Assembly (NCBI RefSeq): GCF_002214185.1
Contig: NZ_CP022161.1
Coordinates: forward strand, 5,021,767 to 5,085,766
Length of the DNA: 64,000 nucleotides
Direction of reading: 5' to 3'
Source: Streptomyces capitiformicae
Lineage (GTDB): Bacteria > Actinomycetota > Actinomycetes > Streptomycetales > Streptomycetaceae
The position numbers and the translations under genes were made by a program. Shown piece by piece: positions 24,669-32,899 of the stretch; positions within the stretch are counted from its first letter, which is position 1, and each line of letters starts with the position of its first letter. Below the pieces are notes generated by a model. It saw only the letters and a program-made list of their open reading frames with translations, was not told where the DNA came from and ran no database searches.

Positions 24669-24774
24669 TTGCTCGCGCGGTTCCCCGCGCCCTGCTTTTC
24701 AGGGGCGCGGGCTGTGCCGATTTGCGGCTCCGCCGCGTGGGCGCGACAACCCCCACTCACCCGCACCCGCCAAC
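24669..24774. repeat. REP-like Streptomyces intergenic repeat, copy 1
   Basis: A hairpin CCCGCGCCCT (24684-24693) / AGGGGCGCGGG (24701-24711) is followed by TGCCGATTTGCGGCTCCGCC, then a GTGGGCGCGAC segment. The same block recurs at 54526-54612 and 56850-56904 plus 56947-56960, with shorter versions at 29461-29493 and 59623-59671. Between two convergent genes, so it may also terminate them. Confidence 0.7.
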
Positions 24775-24818
24775 GCGCCGACCCCCGAGCTGTCAGGCGC
24801 CCCCCGCCCCGCCGCGCG

Positions 24819-26042
24819 CTACACGTACCGCTTCAACTCCCGCCGAGCCAGAGACCGCTGGTGCACCTCGTCCGGCCCGTCCGCGATCATCAGCGTCCGC
24901 GCCCCCGCGTACAGCTCGGCCAGCGGGAAGTCCTGGCTGACACCCCCCGCACCGTGCAGCTGGATCGCCCGGTCGATGATGTCGACGACGGCGCGCGGTG
25001 TCGCGATCTTGATGGCCTGGATCTCCGTGTGGGCGCCCCTGTTGCCGACGGTGTCCATCAGCCAGGCCGTCTTGAGGACCAGCAGCCTCAGTTGCTCGAC
25101 GGTCACTCGCGCGTCGGCGATCCAGTTGTGCACGACCCCCTGCTGGGCGAGTGCCTTGCCGAAGGCCTCCCGGGCCACCGCCCGCCGGCACATCAGCTCG
25201 ATCGCCCGCTCGGCCATGCCGATGAGCCGCATGCAGTGGTGGATGCGCCCGGGACCGAGCCGCGCCTGGGCGATGGCGAAGCCACCGCCCTCCTCGCCGA
25301 TCAGATTCGACACCGGCACGCGCGCGTGGTCGAAGATCACCTCGGCGTGACCACCGTGGTAGTGGTCCTCGTAGCCGAACACGCGCATCGCGCGCTTCAC
25401 GGTCACACCCGGCGTGTCCCGGGGAACCAGCACCATCGACTGCTGGCGCCGGATATCGGAACCGCCCGGATCCGTCTTCCCCATGACGATGAAGATCTGG
25501 CAGTCCGGGTTCATGGCCCCGGAGATGTACCACTTGCGCCCCGTGATGACGTACTCGTCCGTGCCCTCGGGGGCTCGCTCGATCAGCGTGGTGATGTTCG
25601 TGGCATCGGACGAGGCCACCTCGGGCTCCGTCATCGCGAAAGCCGACCGGATCTCACCCGCCAGCAGCGGCTCCAGCCACTGCTTCTTCTGGGCGTCGTC
25701 CCCGAACTGGGTGAGCACCTCCATGTTGCCCGTGTCGGGCGCCGCGCAGTTCAGCGCGGTCGGCGCCAACTGCGGGGAACGGCCGGTGATCTCGGCGAGC
25801 GGCGCGTACTGGAGGTTGGTGAGCCCGGCCCCGTACTCGGAGTCGGGCAGGAAGAGGTTCCACAGGCCCTGGCGGCGGGCCTCGGCCTTCAGCTCCTCCA
25901 CCACGGCCGGCGTGTCCCACGGCGAGGCCAGCTCCGCCCGCTGCTCCTCGGCCACCGCCTCGGCCGGGTAGACATACTCGTCCATGAAGGCGAGGAGCTT
26001 GGCACGCAGCTCCTCCGTACGGGCGTCGAATGCGAAGTCCAT
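24819..26042 (-). CDS. Acyl-CoA dehydrogenase of the ACAD10/11-like class
   Basis: 407 residues. The N-terminal helical domain is followed by SAFAMTEPEVASSDATNI and WYISGA (FAD/substrate region), then the QQSMVLVPRDTPGV strand domain and a C-terminal domain with REAFGKALAQQ, IQLHGAGGVSQDFPL and the end segment ADGPDEVHQRSLARREL. The GPDEVH motif is typical of ACAD11-like enzymes acting on 4-hydroxy or long acyl chains. The gene for an APH-family kinase lies 5 bases upstream. The same pairing, or fusion, in other organisms handles hydroxyacyl-CoA through phosphorylation and elimination, which is a reasonable inference here. Confidence 0.9.
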   Translation of the reverse strand: MDFAFDARTEELRAKLLAFMDEYVYPAEAVAEEQRAELASPWDTPAVVEELKAEARRQGLWNLFLPDSEYGAGLTNLQYAPLAEITGRSPQLAPTALNCAAPDTGNMEVLTQFGDDAQKKQWLEPLLAGEIRSAFAMTEPEVASSDATNITTLIERAPEGTDEYVITGRKWYISGAMNPDCQIFIVMGKTDPGGSDIRRQQSMVLVPRDTPGVTVKRAMRVFGYEDHYHGGHAEVIFDHARVPVSNLIGEEGGGFAIAQARLGPGRIHHCMRLIGMAERAIELMCRRAVAREAFGKALAQQGVVHNWIADARVTVEQLRLLVLKTAWLMDTVGNRGAHTEIQAIKIATPRAVVDIIDRAIQLHGAGGVSQDFPLAELYAGARTLMIADGPDEVHQRSLARRELKRYV

Positions 26043-26047
26043 GGCGA

Positions 26048-27091
26048 TCAGCCCTCCTGGGAGCCGGTACGAAGAGTCGTCAGGCCGTGTTCGATGAAGA
26101 CGGGGACCAGGTCGCCGATGCGGTCGAAACCGCGGCCGACCGTCTGGCCGAGCGTGTACCGGTAGTGGATGCCCTCCAGGATCACGGCGAGCTTGAACCA
26201 CGCGAACGCCGTGTACCAGGCGACGGCGGACACATCGCGGCCGGAGCGGGCCGCGTACCGCTCGACGATCTCGTCCGGCTCCGGGTGCCCGGCGGCCGCC
26301 GCGGTCGTGGAGACGGGGGAGTCGGGCATGGCGAGCGGCACGCTGTACATGACCAGCAGGCCCAGGTCGGTGAGCGGATCGCCGAGCGTGGACATCTCCC
26401 AGTCGAGGATGGCCTTGATCTCGTCGTCCTCGCCCAGCAGGACATTGTCGAGCCGGTAGTCGCCGTGCACCACGGCCGGGGCGGGGGAGTGCGGCAGTTG
26501 GCGCCCGAGGGCCGCGTGCAGCTCGTCGATGCCGGCCAGCTCGCGGTTTCGGGACGCGTCCAACTGCTTGCCCCAGCGCCGCAGCTGCCGGTCGAGGAAC
26601 CCCTCCGGGCGCCCGAAGTCGGCGAGGCCCACCTCGGCCGGGTCCACCGCGTGCAGCTCCACGAGCGTGTCGACCAGGCCCAGCACGGCGGCCCGGGTGC
26701 GCTCCGGACCGAGCGGGGCGAGCTGCTCGGCGGTGCGGTAGGGAGTGCCCTCCACGAAGTCCATGACGTAGAAGGGCGCGCCCGGCACGGCCCCGTTCTC
26801 GGGGTTCTCGCACAGCAGCACGGGACGCGGCACCGGTACGTTCGTGGGGTGCAGCGCGCTGATCACCCGGTGCTCGCGCTTCATGTCGTGCGCGGTCGCC
26901 AGCACATGGCCCAGCGGCGGCCGCCGTACGACCCACTTGGCGACACCGTCCGTGACCTCGTACGTCAGATTGGACCGCCCGCCCTCGATCAGCCGGCTGG
27001 TGAGCGGACCGGCCACCAGTCCGGGCCGCTCGGCGTCGAGGAGGGCGCGGAGCCGGTCGGGATCGAGACCGGGTGGGTGGTCTGGGCGCAT
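26048..27091 (-). CDS. APH-family phosphotransferase, partner of the acyl-CoA dehydrogenase
   Basis: 347 residues with an aminoglycoside-phosphotransferase/choline-kinase-like fold. The nucleotide lobe has GGRSNLTYEV, FYVMDFVEGTPY is the hinge, VVHGDYRLDNVLL is the Brenner catalytic motif and ILDWEMSTLGDPLTDLG the metal-binding aspartate region. It resembles the N-terminal domain of ACAD10/11 rather than a resistance enzyme. The proposed role is phosphorylation of a hydroxyacyl-CoA before the next gene product acts. Tandem ATG codons at 27094 and 27091 follow AGGAG; 27091 has the better spacing. The palindrome at 27132-27147 lies about 40 bases upstream. Confidence 0.85.
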   Translation of the reverse strand: MRPDHPPGLDPDRLRALLDAERPGLVAGPLTSRLIEGGRSNLTYEVTDGVAKWVVRRPPLGHVLATAHDMKREHRVISALHPTNVPVPRPVLLCENPENGAVPGAPFYVMDFVEGTPYRTAEQLAPLGPERTRAAVLGLVDTLVELHAVDPAEVGLADFGRPEGFLDRQLRRWGKQLDASRNRELAGIDELHAALGRQLPHSPAPAVVHGDYRLDNVLLGEDDEIKAILDWEMSTLGDPLTDLGLLVMYSVPLAMPDSPVSTTAAAAGHPEPDEIVERYAARSGRDVSAVAWYTAFAWFKLAVILEGIHYRYTLGQTVGRGFDRIGDLVPVFIEHGLTTLRTGSQEG

Positions 27092-27131
27092 CATCGCTCC
27101 TACAGGCGGATGAACGGTACCCGCCTCATGA

Positions 27132-27147
27132 TGCCGACCGGTCGGTA
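27132..27147. promoter_or_regulatory. Near-perfect TACCGACCGGTCGGCA palindrome, candidate TetR operator
   Basis: Seven of eight positions pair around 27139/27140, just before the APH/acyl-CoA dehydrogenase operon. The minus-strand reading with flank begins CGACATACCGACCGGT, identical over 16 bases to the region at 23088-23103. Confidence 0.65.
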
Positions 27148-27199
27148 TGTCGTCCAGTAGGCGCCGCAAAAGTGATCGGACTCTCGCCGCTCACGCGCC

Positions 27200-28108
27200 T
27201 CACGCGTGGCAGGCCATCATCTCCCCGCCGTTGACGGCGGCCATGTCCATGAACCCGGCGAACGGGTGGACGCCCTCACCTTCTGGTTCCCCGTCCAGCT
27301 CGGCGTACGCCCGACGCAGGTTCGCCACCAGCCGCTCGCTCTCGCGCAGTTCGGCGAACTCCCCGAGGTCGGTCATCCGGGCCGCCTCCAACGGGGTCAG
27401 CCCGGCCGCGTGCGACTTCTCGGCGACGTCGGCCACGAACCGTATGTACCGTTCGGCCCGGTCGAACGCCGAGGGATCGGTGACCGGCCCGTGCCCCGGT
27501 ACGACGGTCTCGGCGCCCAGCTCCCGCAGCATGTGCAGTGCGCGTAGCGAACCGCTCAGCGAACCCATCAGGAAGAACGGCGTCCCGCCCTCGAAGACCA
27601 GGTCCCCGGTGAACACGATCCGGCGGTGCGGCACCCAGACGAACGAGTCGCCCACCGTGTGCGAGATGCCCGGGTGGATCACCTCGACGTCGATGTCGCC
27701 CACATGCAGGGTCGTACGGTCCGTGAACGTCATGTCCGCGCCCATGATGGGGACGTCCCCGAAGTCGGTCTGCGGCCACAGCAGATGCAGATGCTGCCCG
27801 CTCGCCAGCGCCTCACGGCGGCAGGCGGCGTGCGAGACGATCGTGGCCGGCATGAAGTACTTGTTGCCGTACGTGTGATCCCCGTGGTGGTGGGTGTTGA
27901 CCAGCAGCATCGGCGCGGGAACCGTCGTGTCCTCGAGAGCCCGGTACAGCGCGCGGGCGCGCCGCTCGGTCGCCGCGGTGTCCACGAGCAGGGTGCTCAC
28001 ACCGTCGCTCACCCATCCGGCGTTGTTCAGACACCATCCGCCGTCCGGCTGCACATACGCGTACACGTCGCTCGCCAGCTCGACGGTGTACGGCTCTCCC
28101 GCGGTCAT
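27200..28108 (-). CDS. MBL-fold metallo-hydrolase
   Basis: 302 residues. Zinc ligands are visible in NTHHHGDHTYGN (HxHxDH), GISHTVGDS, FTGDLVFEGG and VPGHGPV. This set is typical of hydrolytic metallo-beta-lactamase-fold enzymes. Substrate unknown; no beta-lactam-specific feature is evident. The ATG at 28108 is preferred, with GGGGGG upstream; an ATG at 28120 is the alternative. Lies immediately upstream of the APH/acyl-CoA dehydrogenase operon on the same strand, but the operator there implies a separate transcript. Confidence 0.8.
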   Translation of the reverse strand: MTAGEPYTVELASDVYAYVQPDGGWCLNNAGWVSDGVSTLLVDTAATERRARALYRALEDTTVPAPMLLVNTHHHGDHTYGNKYFMPATIVSHAACRREALASGQHLHLLWPQTDFGDVPIMGADMTFTDRTTLHVGDIDVEVIHPGISHTVGDSFVWVPHRRIVFTGDLVFEGGTPFFLMGSLSGSLRALHMLRELGAETVVPGHGPVTDPSAFDRAERYIRFVADVAEKSHAAGLTPLEAARMTDLGEFAELRESERLVANLRRAYAELDGEPEGEGVHPFAGFMDMAAVNGGEMMACHA

Positions 28109-28189
28109 AGTGCCCCCCATCCCCCGGATCGTCGCCAACTGGTGGTCAGAGCCTGCCAGCCGGCGACGATCAACGGGAACCCGGGGTCG

Positions 28190-28486
28190 TCAGTGGTCGT
28201 CCCAGTGGCCGTCGTGTGCGGCGTGCCGATGCCCGTCGTGCACATAGTCCACGTGGTCCCCGTGCGTGACCGCCTCGTGCCCGCACGCCGAGCCGTGCTC
28301 GTGCGCGTGCCCCTCGTGCGCGGCGTGCCCGCTCGGCTCGCACTCGTCCCAGTGCCCGGAGTGCTCGCGATGCAGATGCCCGTCGTGCGCGTAGTCGGTG
28401 TGGTCGCCGTGCGGTACGGCGGTGTGTCCGCAGGCCGGGCCGTGGGTGTGGTCGTGAACGGGGTGTTCCTGATGGAGCGTGGTCAT
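28190..28486 (-). CDS. Histidine-rich metal-binding protein with two internal repeats
   Basis: 98 residues, of which I count 27 histidines. It consists of two near-repeats, HGPACGHTAVPHGDHTDY plus DGHLHREHSGHW and HGSACGHEAVTHGDHVDY plus DGHRHAAHDGHW. Each has one cysteine in ACGHE/T; a third lies in DECEPS. No signal peptide or membrane segment, so probably cytoplasmic. The composition suits zinc, nickel or copper storage or delivery. The ATG at 28486 follows AAGGTGAG. No metal-regulator box is evident in the 175-base gap upstream. Confidence 0.8.
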   Translation of the reverse strand: MTTLHQEHPVHDHTHGPACGHTAVPHGDHTDYAHDGHLHREHSGHWDECEPSGHAAHEGHAHEHGSACGHEAVTHGDHVDYVHDGHRHAAHDGHWDDH

Positions 28487-28661
28487 GGTGCTCACCTTCA
28501 GTGGTGCGGGGGTAACACTTCGGCGGTGCGCGCGCAAACGCCTCCAGGCTAGTCACAGAAGCGCAACTTGTTCCTTTTCGAAACCCCATGCGCGTTCCAA
28601 GGACGGCCCAGATTTCGGTCAGGCGTTTTCGGCCAGGCGATCCGGTCTTCCGCCTTCCGGT

Positions 28662-28985
28662 TCAGAACACCAGCACCGCGCCGCACACCGCGAGGGCGAC
28701 CGTGCACAGGACGGCCGCGACGGCGGTCCGGGGCGAGAGGACAGCCGGGCGGGCTGCCGCGAGGGTGCCGATGCGCCGGTGAGCGAGGGCGAGGAGGCCC
28801 AGCCACAGCACCGCGCACAGGCCGGCGGCCGCGAGCCCGGCCACGGACGGCCCGCCGCGCAGCGCCGACTTCACGGCGAGTACGGCGACCACGGCGCCCG
28901 TCAGGGTCGTACGCCGCCACGCGAGCCGGGTGCGCTCGGGCTGCAGACCGGGGTCGCGCTCGACGTCCGGGCGCCGAGGAGTCAC
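28662..28985 (-). CDS. DUF202-family membrane protein, short
   Basis: 107 residues. The DUF202 signature ERTRLAWRRTTLT is at the N-terminus, then three hydrophobic segments (AVVAVLAVKSAL, VAGLAAAGLCAVLWLGLLAL and AVLCTVALAVCGAVLVF). Inner-membrane protein of unknown function. The GTG start overlaps the upstream stop as GTGA, so the two DUF202 genes are translationally coupled. Confidence 0.8.
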   Translation of the reverse strand: MTPRRPDVERDPGLQPERTRLAWRRTTLTGAVVAVLAVKSALRGGPSVAGLAAAGLCAVLWLGLLALAHRRIGTLAAARPAVLSPRTAVAAVLCTVALAVCGAVLVF

Positions 28986-29374
28986 CCTTCCCACCCGAGC
29001 AGCACGACCACCACCATGGCGATGGCCACGACGGCGACCACGACGCCCAGCAGTGCCGGGAAGCGCGACACCGGCAGATCCTCGCCGCGCCGCATCGCCC
29101 GCTCGCAGCGCACCCAGTGGTTCACCGCGCGGAACGCGCACAGCACCCCGGCGGCCAGCAGGGCGAGGGCCAGCCCCACGCGCCAGCCCCAACGCAGGTC
29201 CGGCAGGAACTGGTCCACCGCGAAACCCCCGCCGATGAGCGCGAGCGAGGTACGCAGCCAGGCCAGAAAGGTCCGTTCATTCGCCAACGAGAACCGATAG
29301 TCGGGCGTCCCGCCCTCCTCCCGAATCCCCTCCGGCACGAACCAGAGCCGGATGTTCCGCACAAATTCGCTCAC
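28982..29374 (-). CDS. DUF202/YidH-family membrane protein
   Basis: 130 residues. A short soluble start is followed by the family motif RFSLANERTFLAWLRTSLAL, then three membrane segments including VGLALALLAAGVLCAF and LLGVVVAVVAIAMVVVVLL. Function unknown. The GTG at 29374 begins SEFVRN. First gene of a coupled two-gene DUF202 unit, a common pairing in actinobacteria. Confidence 0.85.
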   Translation of the reverse strand: MSEFVRNIRLWFVPEGIREEGGTPDYRFSLANERTFLAWLRTSLALIGGGFAVDQFLPDLRWGWRVGLALALLAAGVLCAFRAVNHWVRCERAMRRGEDLPVSRFPALLGVVVAVVAIAMVVVVLLGWEG

Positions 29375-29460
29375 GTACAGGACAGTACCGTTGGCCTCCG
29401 GCCCGCCTGAGAGCTCGGGGGCTGGGTCCGTGGGCGGGCGCGGGTCCGACGTGGTCGCTC

Positions 29461-29493
29461 GTGCAGTTCCCCGCGCCCCTTCAGGGGCGCGGG
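29461..29493. repeat. Short copy of the REP-like repeat, hairpin next to the NUDIX stop
   Basis: CCCGCGCCCCT (29470-29480) and AGGGGCGCGGG (29483-29493) are perfect 11-base arms, preceded by GTGCAGTTCC. The hairpin abuts the NUDIX stop at 29494 and probably terminates it. Confidence 0.7.
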
Positions 29494-29997
29494 TCAGCGG
29501 GCCCGCAGCCGCTCCCAGGCCGCCACCCCATCCGGCACCCACGCCCACTCACCCAACCGCCGGGACAGCTCCTCCTCGGACAGGAACCCGTACCAGGCGA
29601 CCTCCTCCACCTGCGGATCCACCGCCACCTCGCAGCGCACCTCGTACACGGCCGACCACCACGACCGCCCGCCCCCGTCGTCGTACAGAAACTTGAACAG
29701 CGGAACGGGCCGAGGCAGCCCGGAGACCCCCAGCTCCTCCTCCGCCTCACGCAACGCCGCACCGTCATAACTCTCGCCCGCCCCCACCACCCCGCCCACG
29801 AACATGTCGTACAGAGACGGAAAGACCAGCTTCGTGGCCGTCCGCCGATGGACGAAGATCCGTCCTTCCCCATCCCGGACCAGCACGAACACGGCCCGAT
29901 GCCGCATCCCGCGCGCGTACACCTCCCCACGCGGGGCCTGCCCGATGACCTGGTCGTTCTCGTCCACGATGTCGAGGATCTCGTCGGCGGCGCTCAT
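29494..29997 (-). CDS. NUDIX hydrolase
   Basis: 167 residues. The Nudix box is complete (GGVVGAGESYDGAALRE followed by AEEELGV), matching GX5EX7REUXEEXGU with the metal-binding glutamates. DILDIVDENDQVIGQAPRGEVY at the start, with HRAVFVLV, resembles the isopentenyl-diphosphate-isomerase-like branch of Nudix proteins. It cleaves a nucleoside-diphosphate-linked or related pyrophosphate; substrate unknown. The ATG at 29997 lies 38 bases beyond the stop of the broken transporter gene upstream. Confidence 0.85.
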   Translation of the reverse strand: MSAADEILDIVDENDQVIGQAPRGEVYARGMRHRAVFVLVRDGEGRIFVHRRTATKLVFPSLYDMFVGGVVGAGESYDGAALREAEEELGVSGLPRPVPLFKFLYDDGGGRSWWSAVYEVRCEVAVDPQVEEVAWYGFLSEEELSRRLGEWAWVPDGVAAWERLRAR

Positions 29998-30035
29998 ATC
30001 CCCATCCAAGCAGGCCCGCCCCGACTGCTGACGGC

Positions 30036-30921
30036 TCAGCCCTGCTGCAGTACTCCCGCCCGGCCCCCGGCGGAGCCGCACGGCATCGCCGGATGCATCC
30101 CCAGCAGCACAACCCCGACGACGATCCCCGCGAGCCCGGCCGCCTCCCAGGCGAGCGCCCCCGCATCCGTACGCAGCCGGTCCCCGAGGAACCCCACCCC
30201 GCACACGATCCCGGCGAGCGGCTGCGCCGCGGTGAGCGCGGGCAGCGACATCCGCAGCGGCGCCGTCTCGAAGGCGCTCTGCACGAGCAGCAGCCCGGTC
30301 ACCCCGAGCAGCAGCACCCCGTACGGCTGCCACATGGTGAACAGCCCGCCCCAGCCGTCCTCGGCGAACCGCTGCCCGCTGACCCTGGTGAGCGCGTCCT
30401 GGACGCCGTACAAAAGACCGGCCGCGACAGCGAGCAGCACCGGCCCGGCACTGAGCCGGGACCGTTTCGCGCAGGTCGTGAGGAGCAGCGCGAGGCCCAC
30501 CATGACGCCGATGATCAGCCACTGCCGGAACGGGTCGGAGGCCATGTCCCCGCCCTCCGGCTGCCCGGCCACGATGAACGCGGTCACCCCGCCCGCGAGC
30601 AGGACGAGCCCCGCCCAGCCCTGCCGGCCCAGCGGCTGCCGGGTCCGCCGACGGGAAGCGCGAGCGCGAAGACGAGGTTGGTGGCCAGCAGTGGTTCCAC
30701 GAGGCTGATCTTGCCCTGGCCGAGCGCGATCGCCCCCAGCGCCCTGCCGCACACCACCAGCCCGATCCCGCCGAGCCGGCGCGGCACACGGATCAGGTCG
30801 AGGAGCAGCCGGGGCGAGAGGAAGTCGCCCAGCGGGGCGTGCGTGGCGGCCTGCTGCTGAAGGACGAAACCGAAGCCCAGCACGCGGCGCTCACAGCGAG
30901 GATCAGGACGAGAACCGACAC
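30036..30921 (-). pseudogene. DMT/EamA-type transporter gene broken by two frameshifts
   Basis: The protein can be followed through three frames. From the GTG at 30921: VSVLVLILAVSAAC. Then, one base short, LGFGFVLQQQAATHAPLGDF to LVEPLLATNLVFALAL. Then, again one base short near 30650, SRRRTRQPLGRQGWAGLVLL to the end. Each frame continues the same DMT-superfamily membrane protein (EamA-like, ten helices expected). Both breaks are one-base losses, in GTGCTGGGC near 30880 and CTTCCCGTCGG near 30650. Either it is a recent pseudogene or these are sequence errors. An intact version would be an inner-membrane metabolite or drug exporter. Confidence 0.75.
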
Positions 30922-31030
30922 ACCGGGTACCTCGGGTGATCAACAGGGGGCATAAGGGGCAAGGCGTCTGCCCGCGGGACTCCAACGACCCGGCCGAGGG
31001 CTGTCCGTGAAAGGAGACACATCGGAGCAG

Positions 31031-31059
31031 TTGACTGGGTCACTCTTCTGTCGAAGGAT
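31031..31059 (+). promoter_or_regulatory. Possible promoter of the FAD dehydrogenase gene
   Basis: TTGACT (31031-31036) and AAGGAT (31054-31059) with a 17-base spacer, about 95 bases before the ATG at 31163. The -10 box lacks the first T of the consensus. Confidence 0.35.
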
Positions 31060-31162
31060 CAGATGCCAAAGCTGCTGACCGGCCAGTAACAAAGCGCTGA
31101 GCGGGCCTTGTCTGTCATGCCCCGCCCCGCTTGCCTGCCCCGTTCCCGAGAGGACGTCCTCC

Positions 31163-32818
31163 ATGTCGTACGACGCAGATGTGATCGTGATCGGGGCGGG
31201 CATCGCCGGGCTCGCGGCGACCGCGGAGCTCGTCGACAAGGGTCGCAAGGTGATCCTCCTCGACCAGGAGCCGGAGCAGTCGATCGGCGGCCAGGCGCAC
31301 TGGTCCTTCGGCGGCCTCTTCTTCGTCGACTCGCCCGAGCAGCGCCGCCTGCGCATCAAGGACAGCCACGCCCTCGCCCTCCAGGACTGGATGGGCACCG
31401 CCGCCTTCGACCGCGAGGAGGACCACTGGCCGCGCAAGTGGGCCGAGGCGTACGTCGACTTCGCGGCCGGCGAGAAGCGGTCCTGGCTGTACCAGCAGGG
31501 CGTCCGGTTCTTCCCGGTGGTCGGCTGGGCCGAGCGCGGCGGCTACGACGCCAACGGGCACGGCAACTCCGTCCCCCGCTTCCACATCACCTGGGGCACC
31601 GGCCCGGGGCTCGTCGCGCCCTTCGAGCGGCGGGTACGGGAGGGCGTGGCCCGAGGGCTGGTCCAGCTGAAGTTCCGGCACCGGGTGACCGGGCTGTCGC
31701 GCAGCGCGGGCGCCGTCGACACGGTCACCGGCGAGATCCTGGAACCCTCGACGATCGAGCGCGGCCAGGCCAGCAGCCGGGGCGTCACCGGCGCCTTCGA
31801 GCTCAAGGCCCAGGCCGTGATCGTCACCTCCGGCGGCATCGGCGGCAACCACGACCTCGTCCGCGCCAACTGGCCCGAGCGCCTCGGCAACCCCCCGGAG
31901 AAGATGATCTCCGGTGTCCCCGCCCACGTCGACGGCAAGATGCTCGCCATCGCCGAGGAGGCGGGCGCCCGCCTCATCAACCGCGACCGCATGTGGCACT
32001 ACACCGAGGGCATCCAGAACTGGAACCCCATCTGGGAGAACCACGGCATCCGCGTCCTGCCCGGACCCTCGTCCCTGTGGCTCGACGCACGCGGCAAGCG
32101 ACTGCCGGTCCCGCTCTTCCCCGGCTTCGACACCCTCGGCACGCTCGAGCACATCATGAAGACCGGCTACGACTACACGTGGTTCGTGCTCGACCAGAAG
32201 ATCATCGGCAAGGAGTTCGCCCTCTCCGGCTCCGAGCAGAACCCCGACCTGACCGGCAAGTCCATCAAGGACGTCTTCATTCGGGCCCGCGCGGACGTCC
32301 CCGGCCCGGTGAAGGCGTTCATGGACCACGGCGTCGACTTCGTGGTCGAGAAGGACCTCGGCTCCCTGGTCCGTGGCATGAACGCGCTCACCAAGGAACC
32401 GCTGATCGACGAGGCCGAGCTGCGCCGCGAGATCGTCTCCCGGGACCGCGAGGTCGCCAACCCCTTCACCAAGGACCTCCAGGTCATGGCGATCCGGGGC
32501 GCCCGCAACTACCTCGGCGACAAGCTGATCCGCACCGCCACCCCGCACCGCATCCTCGATCCCAAGGCCGGCCCCCTCATCGCCGTCCGCCTCAACATCC
32601 TCACCCGCAAGACCCTCGGCGGCCTGGAGACCGACCTCTCTTCCCGCGTCCTCACCGAGGGCGGCGACCCGCTGGAGGGCGTGTACGCGGCGGGCGAGGC
32701 GGCCGGCTTCGGCGGCGGCGGCGTCCACGGCTACCGCTCCCTGGAAGGCACGTTCCTCGGCGGCTGCCTGTTCTCGGGCCGCATGGCGGGCCGGGCGGCG
32801 GCGAAGGCGACGGCCTGA
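31163..32818 (+). CDS. FAD-binding dehydrogenase of the fumarate reductase / ketosteroid dehydrogenase superfamily
   Basis: 551 residues. The N-terminal FAD-binding fold has VIVIGAGIAGLAATAEL and IGGQAHWSFGG. The substrate-binding middle portion runs to about residue 400. The C-terminal FAD half has GVYAAGEAAGFGGGGVHGYR and LEGTFLGGCLFSGR. It matches the group annotated simply as FAD-binding dehydrogenase, close to 3-ketosteroid-delta-1-dehydrogenases but without an assigned substrate. ATG at 31163. No signal peptide. The molybdoenzyme gene follows after 81 bases on the same strand. Confidence 0.88.
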   Translation: MSYDADVIVIGAGIAGLAATAELVDKGRKVILLDQEPEQSIGGQAHWSFGGLFFVDSPEQRRLRIKDSHALALQDWMGTAAFDREEDHWPRKWAEAYVDFAAGEKRSWLYQQGVRFFPVVGWAERGGYDANGHGNSVPRFHITWGTGPGLVAPFERRVREGVARGLVQLKFRHRVTGLSRSAGAVDTVTGEILEPSTIERGQASSRGVTGAFELKAQAVIVTSGGIGGNHDLVRANWPERLGNPPEKMISGVPAHVDGKMLAIAEEAGARLINRDRMWHYTEGIQNWNPIWENHGIRVLPGPSSLWLDARGKRLPVPLFPGFDTLGTLEHIMKTGYDYTWFVLDQKIIGKEFALSGSEQNPDLTGKSIKDVFIRARADVPGPVKAFMDHGVDFVVEKDLGSLVRGMNALTKEPLIDEAELRREIVSRDREVANPFTKDLQVMAIRGARNYLGDKLIRTATPHRILDPKAGPLIAVRLNILTRKTLGGLETDLSSRVLTEGGDPLEGVYAAGEAAGFGGGGVHGYRSLEGTFLGGCLFSGRMAGRAAAKATA

Positions 32819-32899
32819 AGTCTCCGCGGAAGTGACGGAATTCTGACGAACCTCCGCCGCCGCTGGCCCCACCGGGGTGGCGGATGTTCGAATCGGTAT

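Noticed and set aside
26048..27091. Aminoglycoside resistance phosphotransferase
   Set aside because: It has the general APH fold, but the position next to an ACAD11-like gene and the segment pattern fit the acyl-metabolism kinase branch.
27200..28108. Metallo-beta-lactamase resistance gene
   Set aside because: Only the general MBL fold zinc motif is visible; nothing specific to beta-lactam hydrolysis, and no signal peptide.
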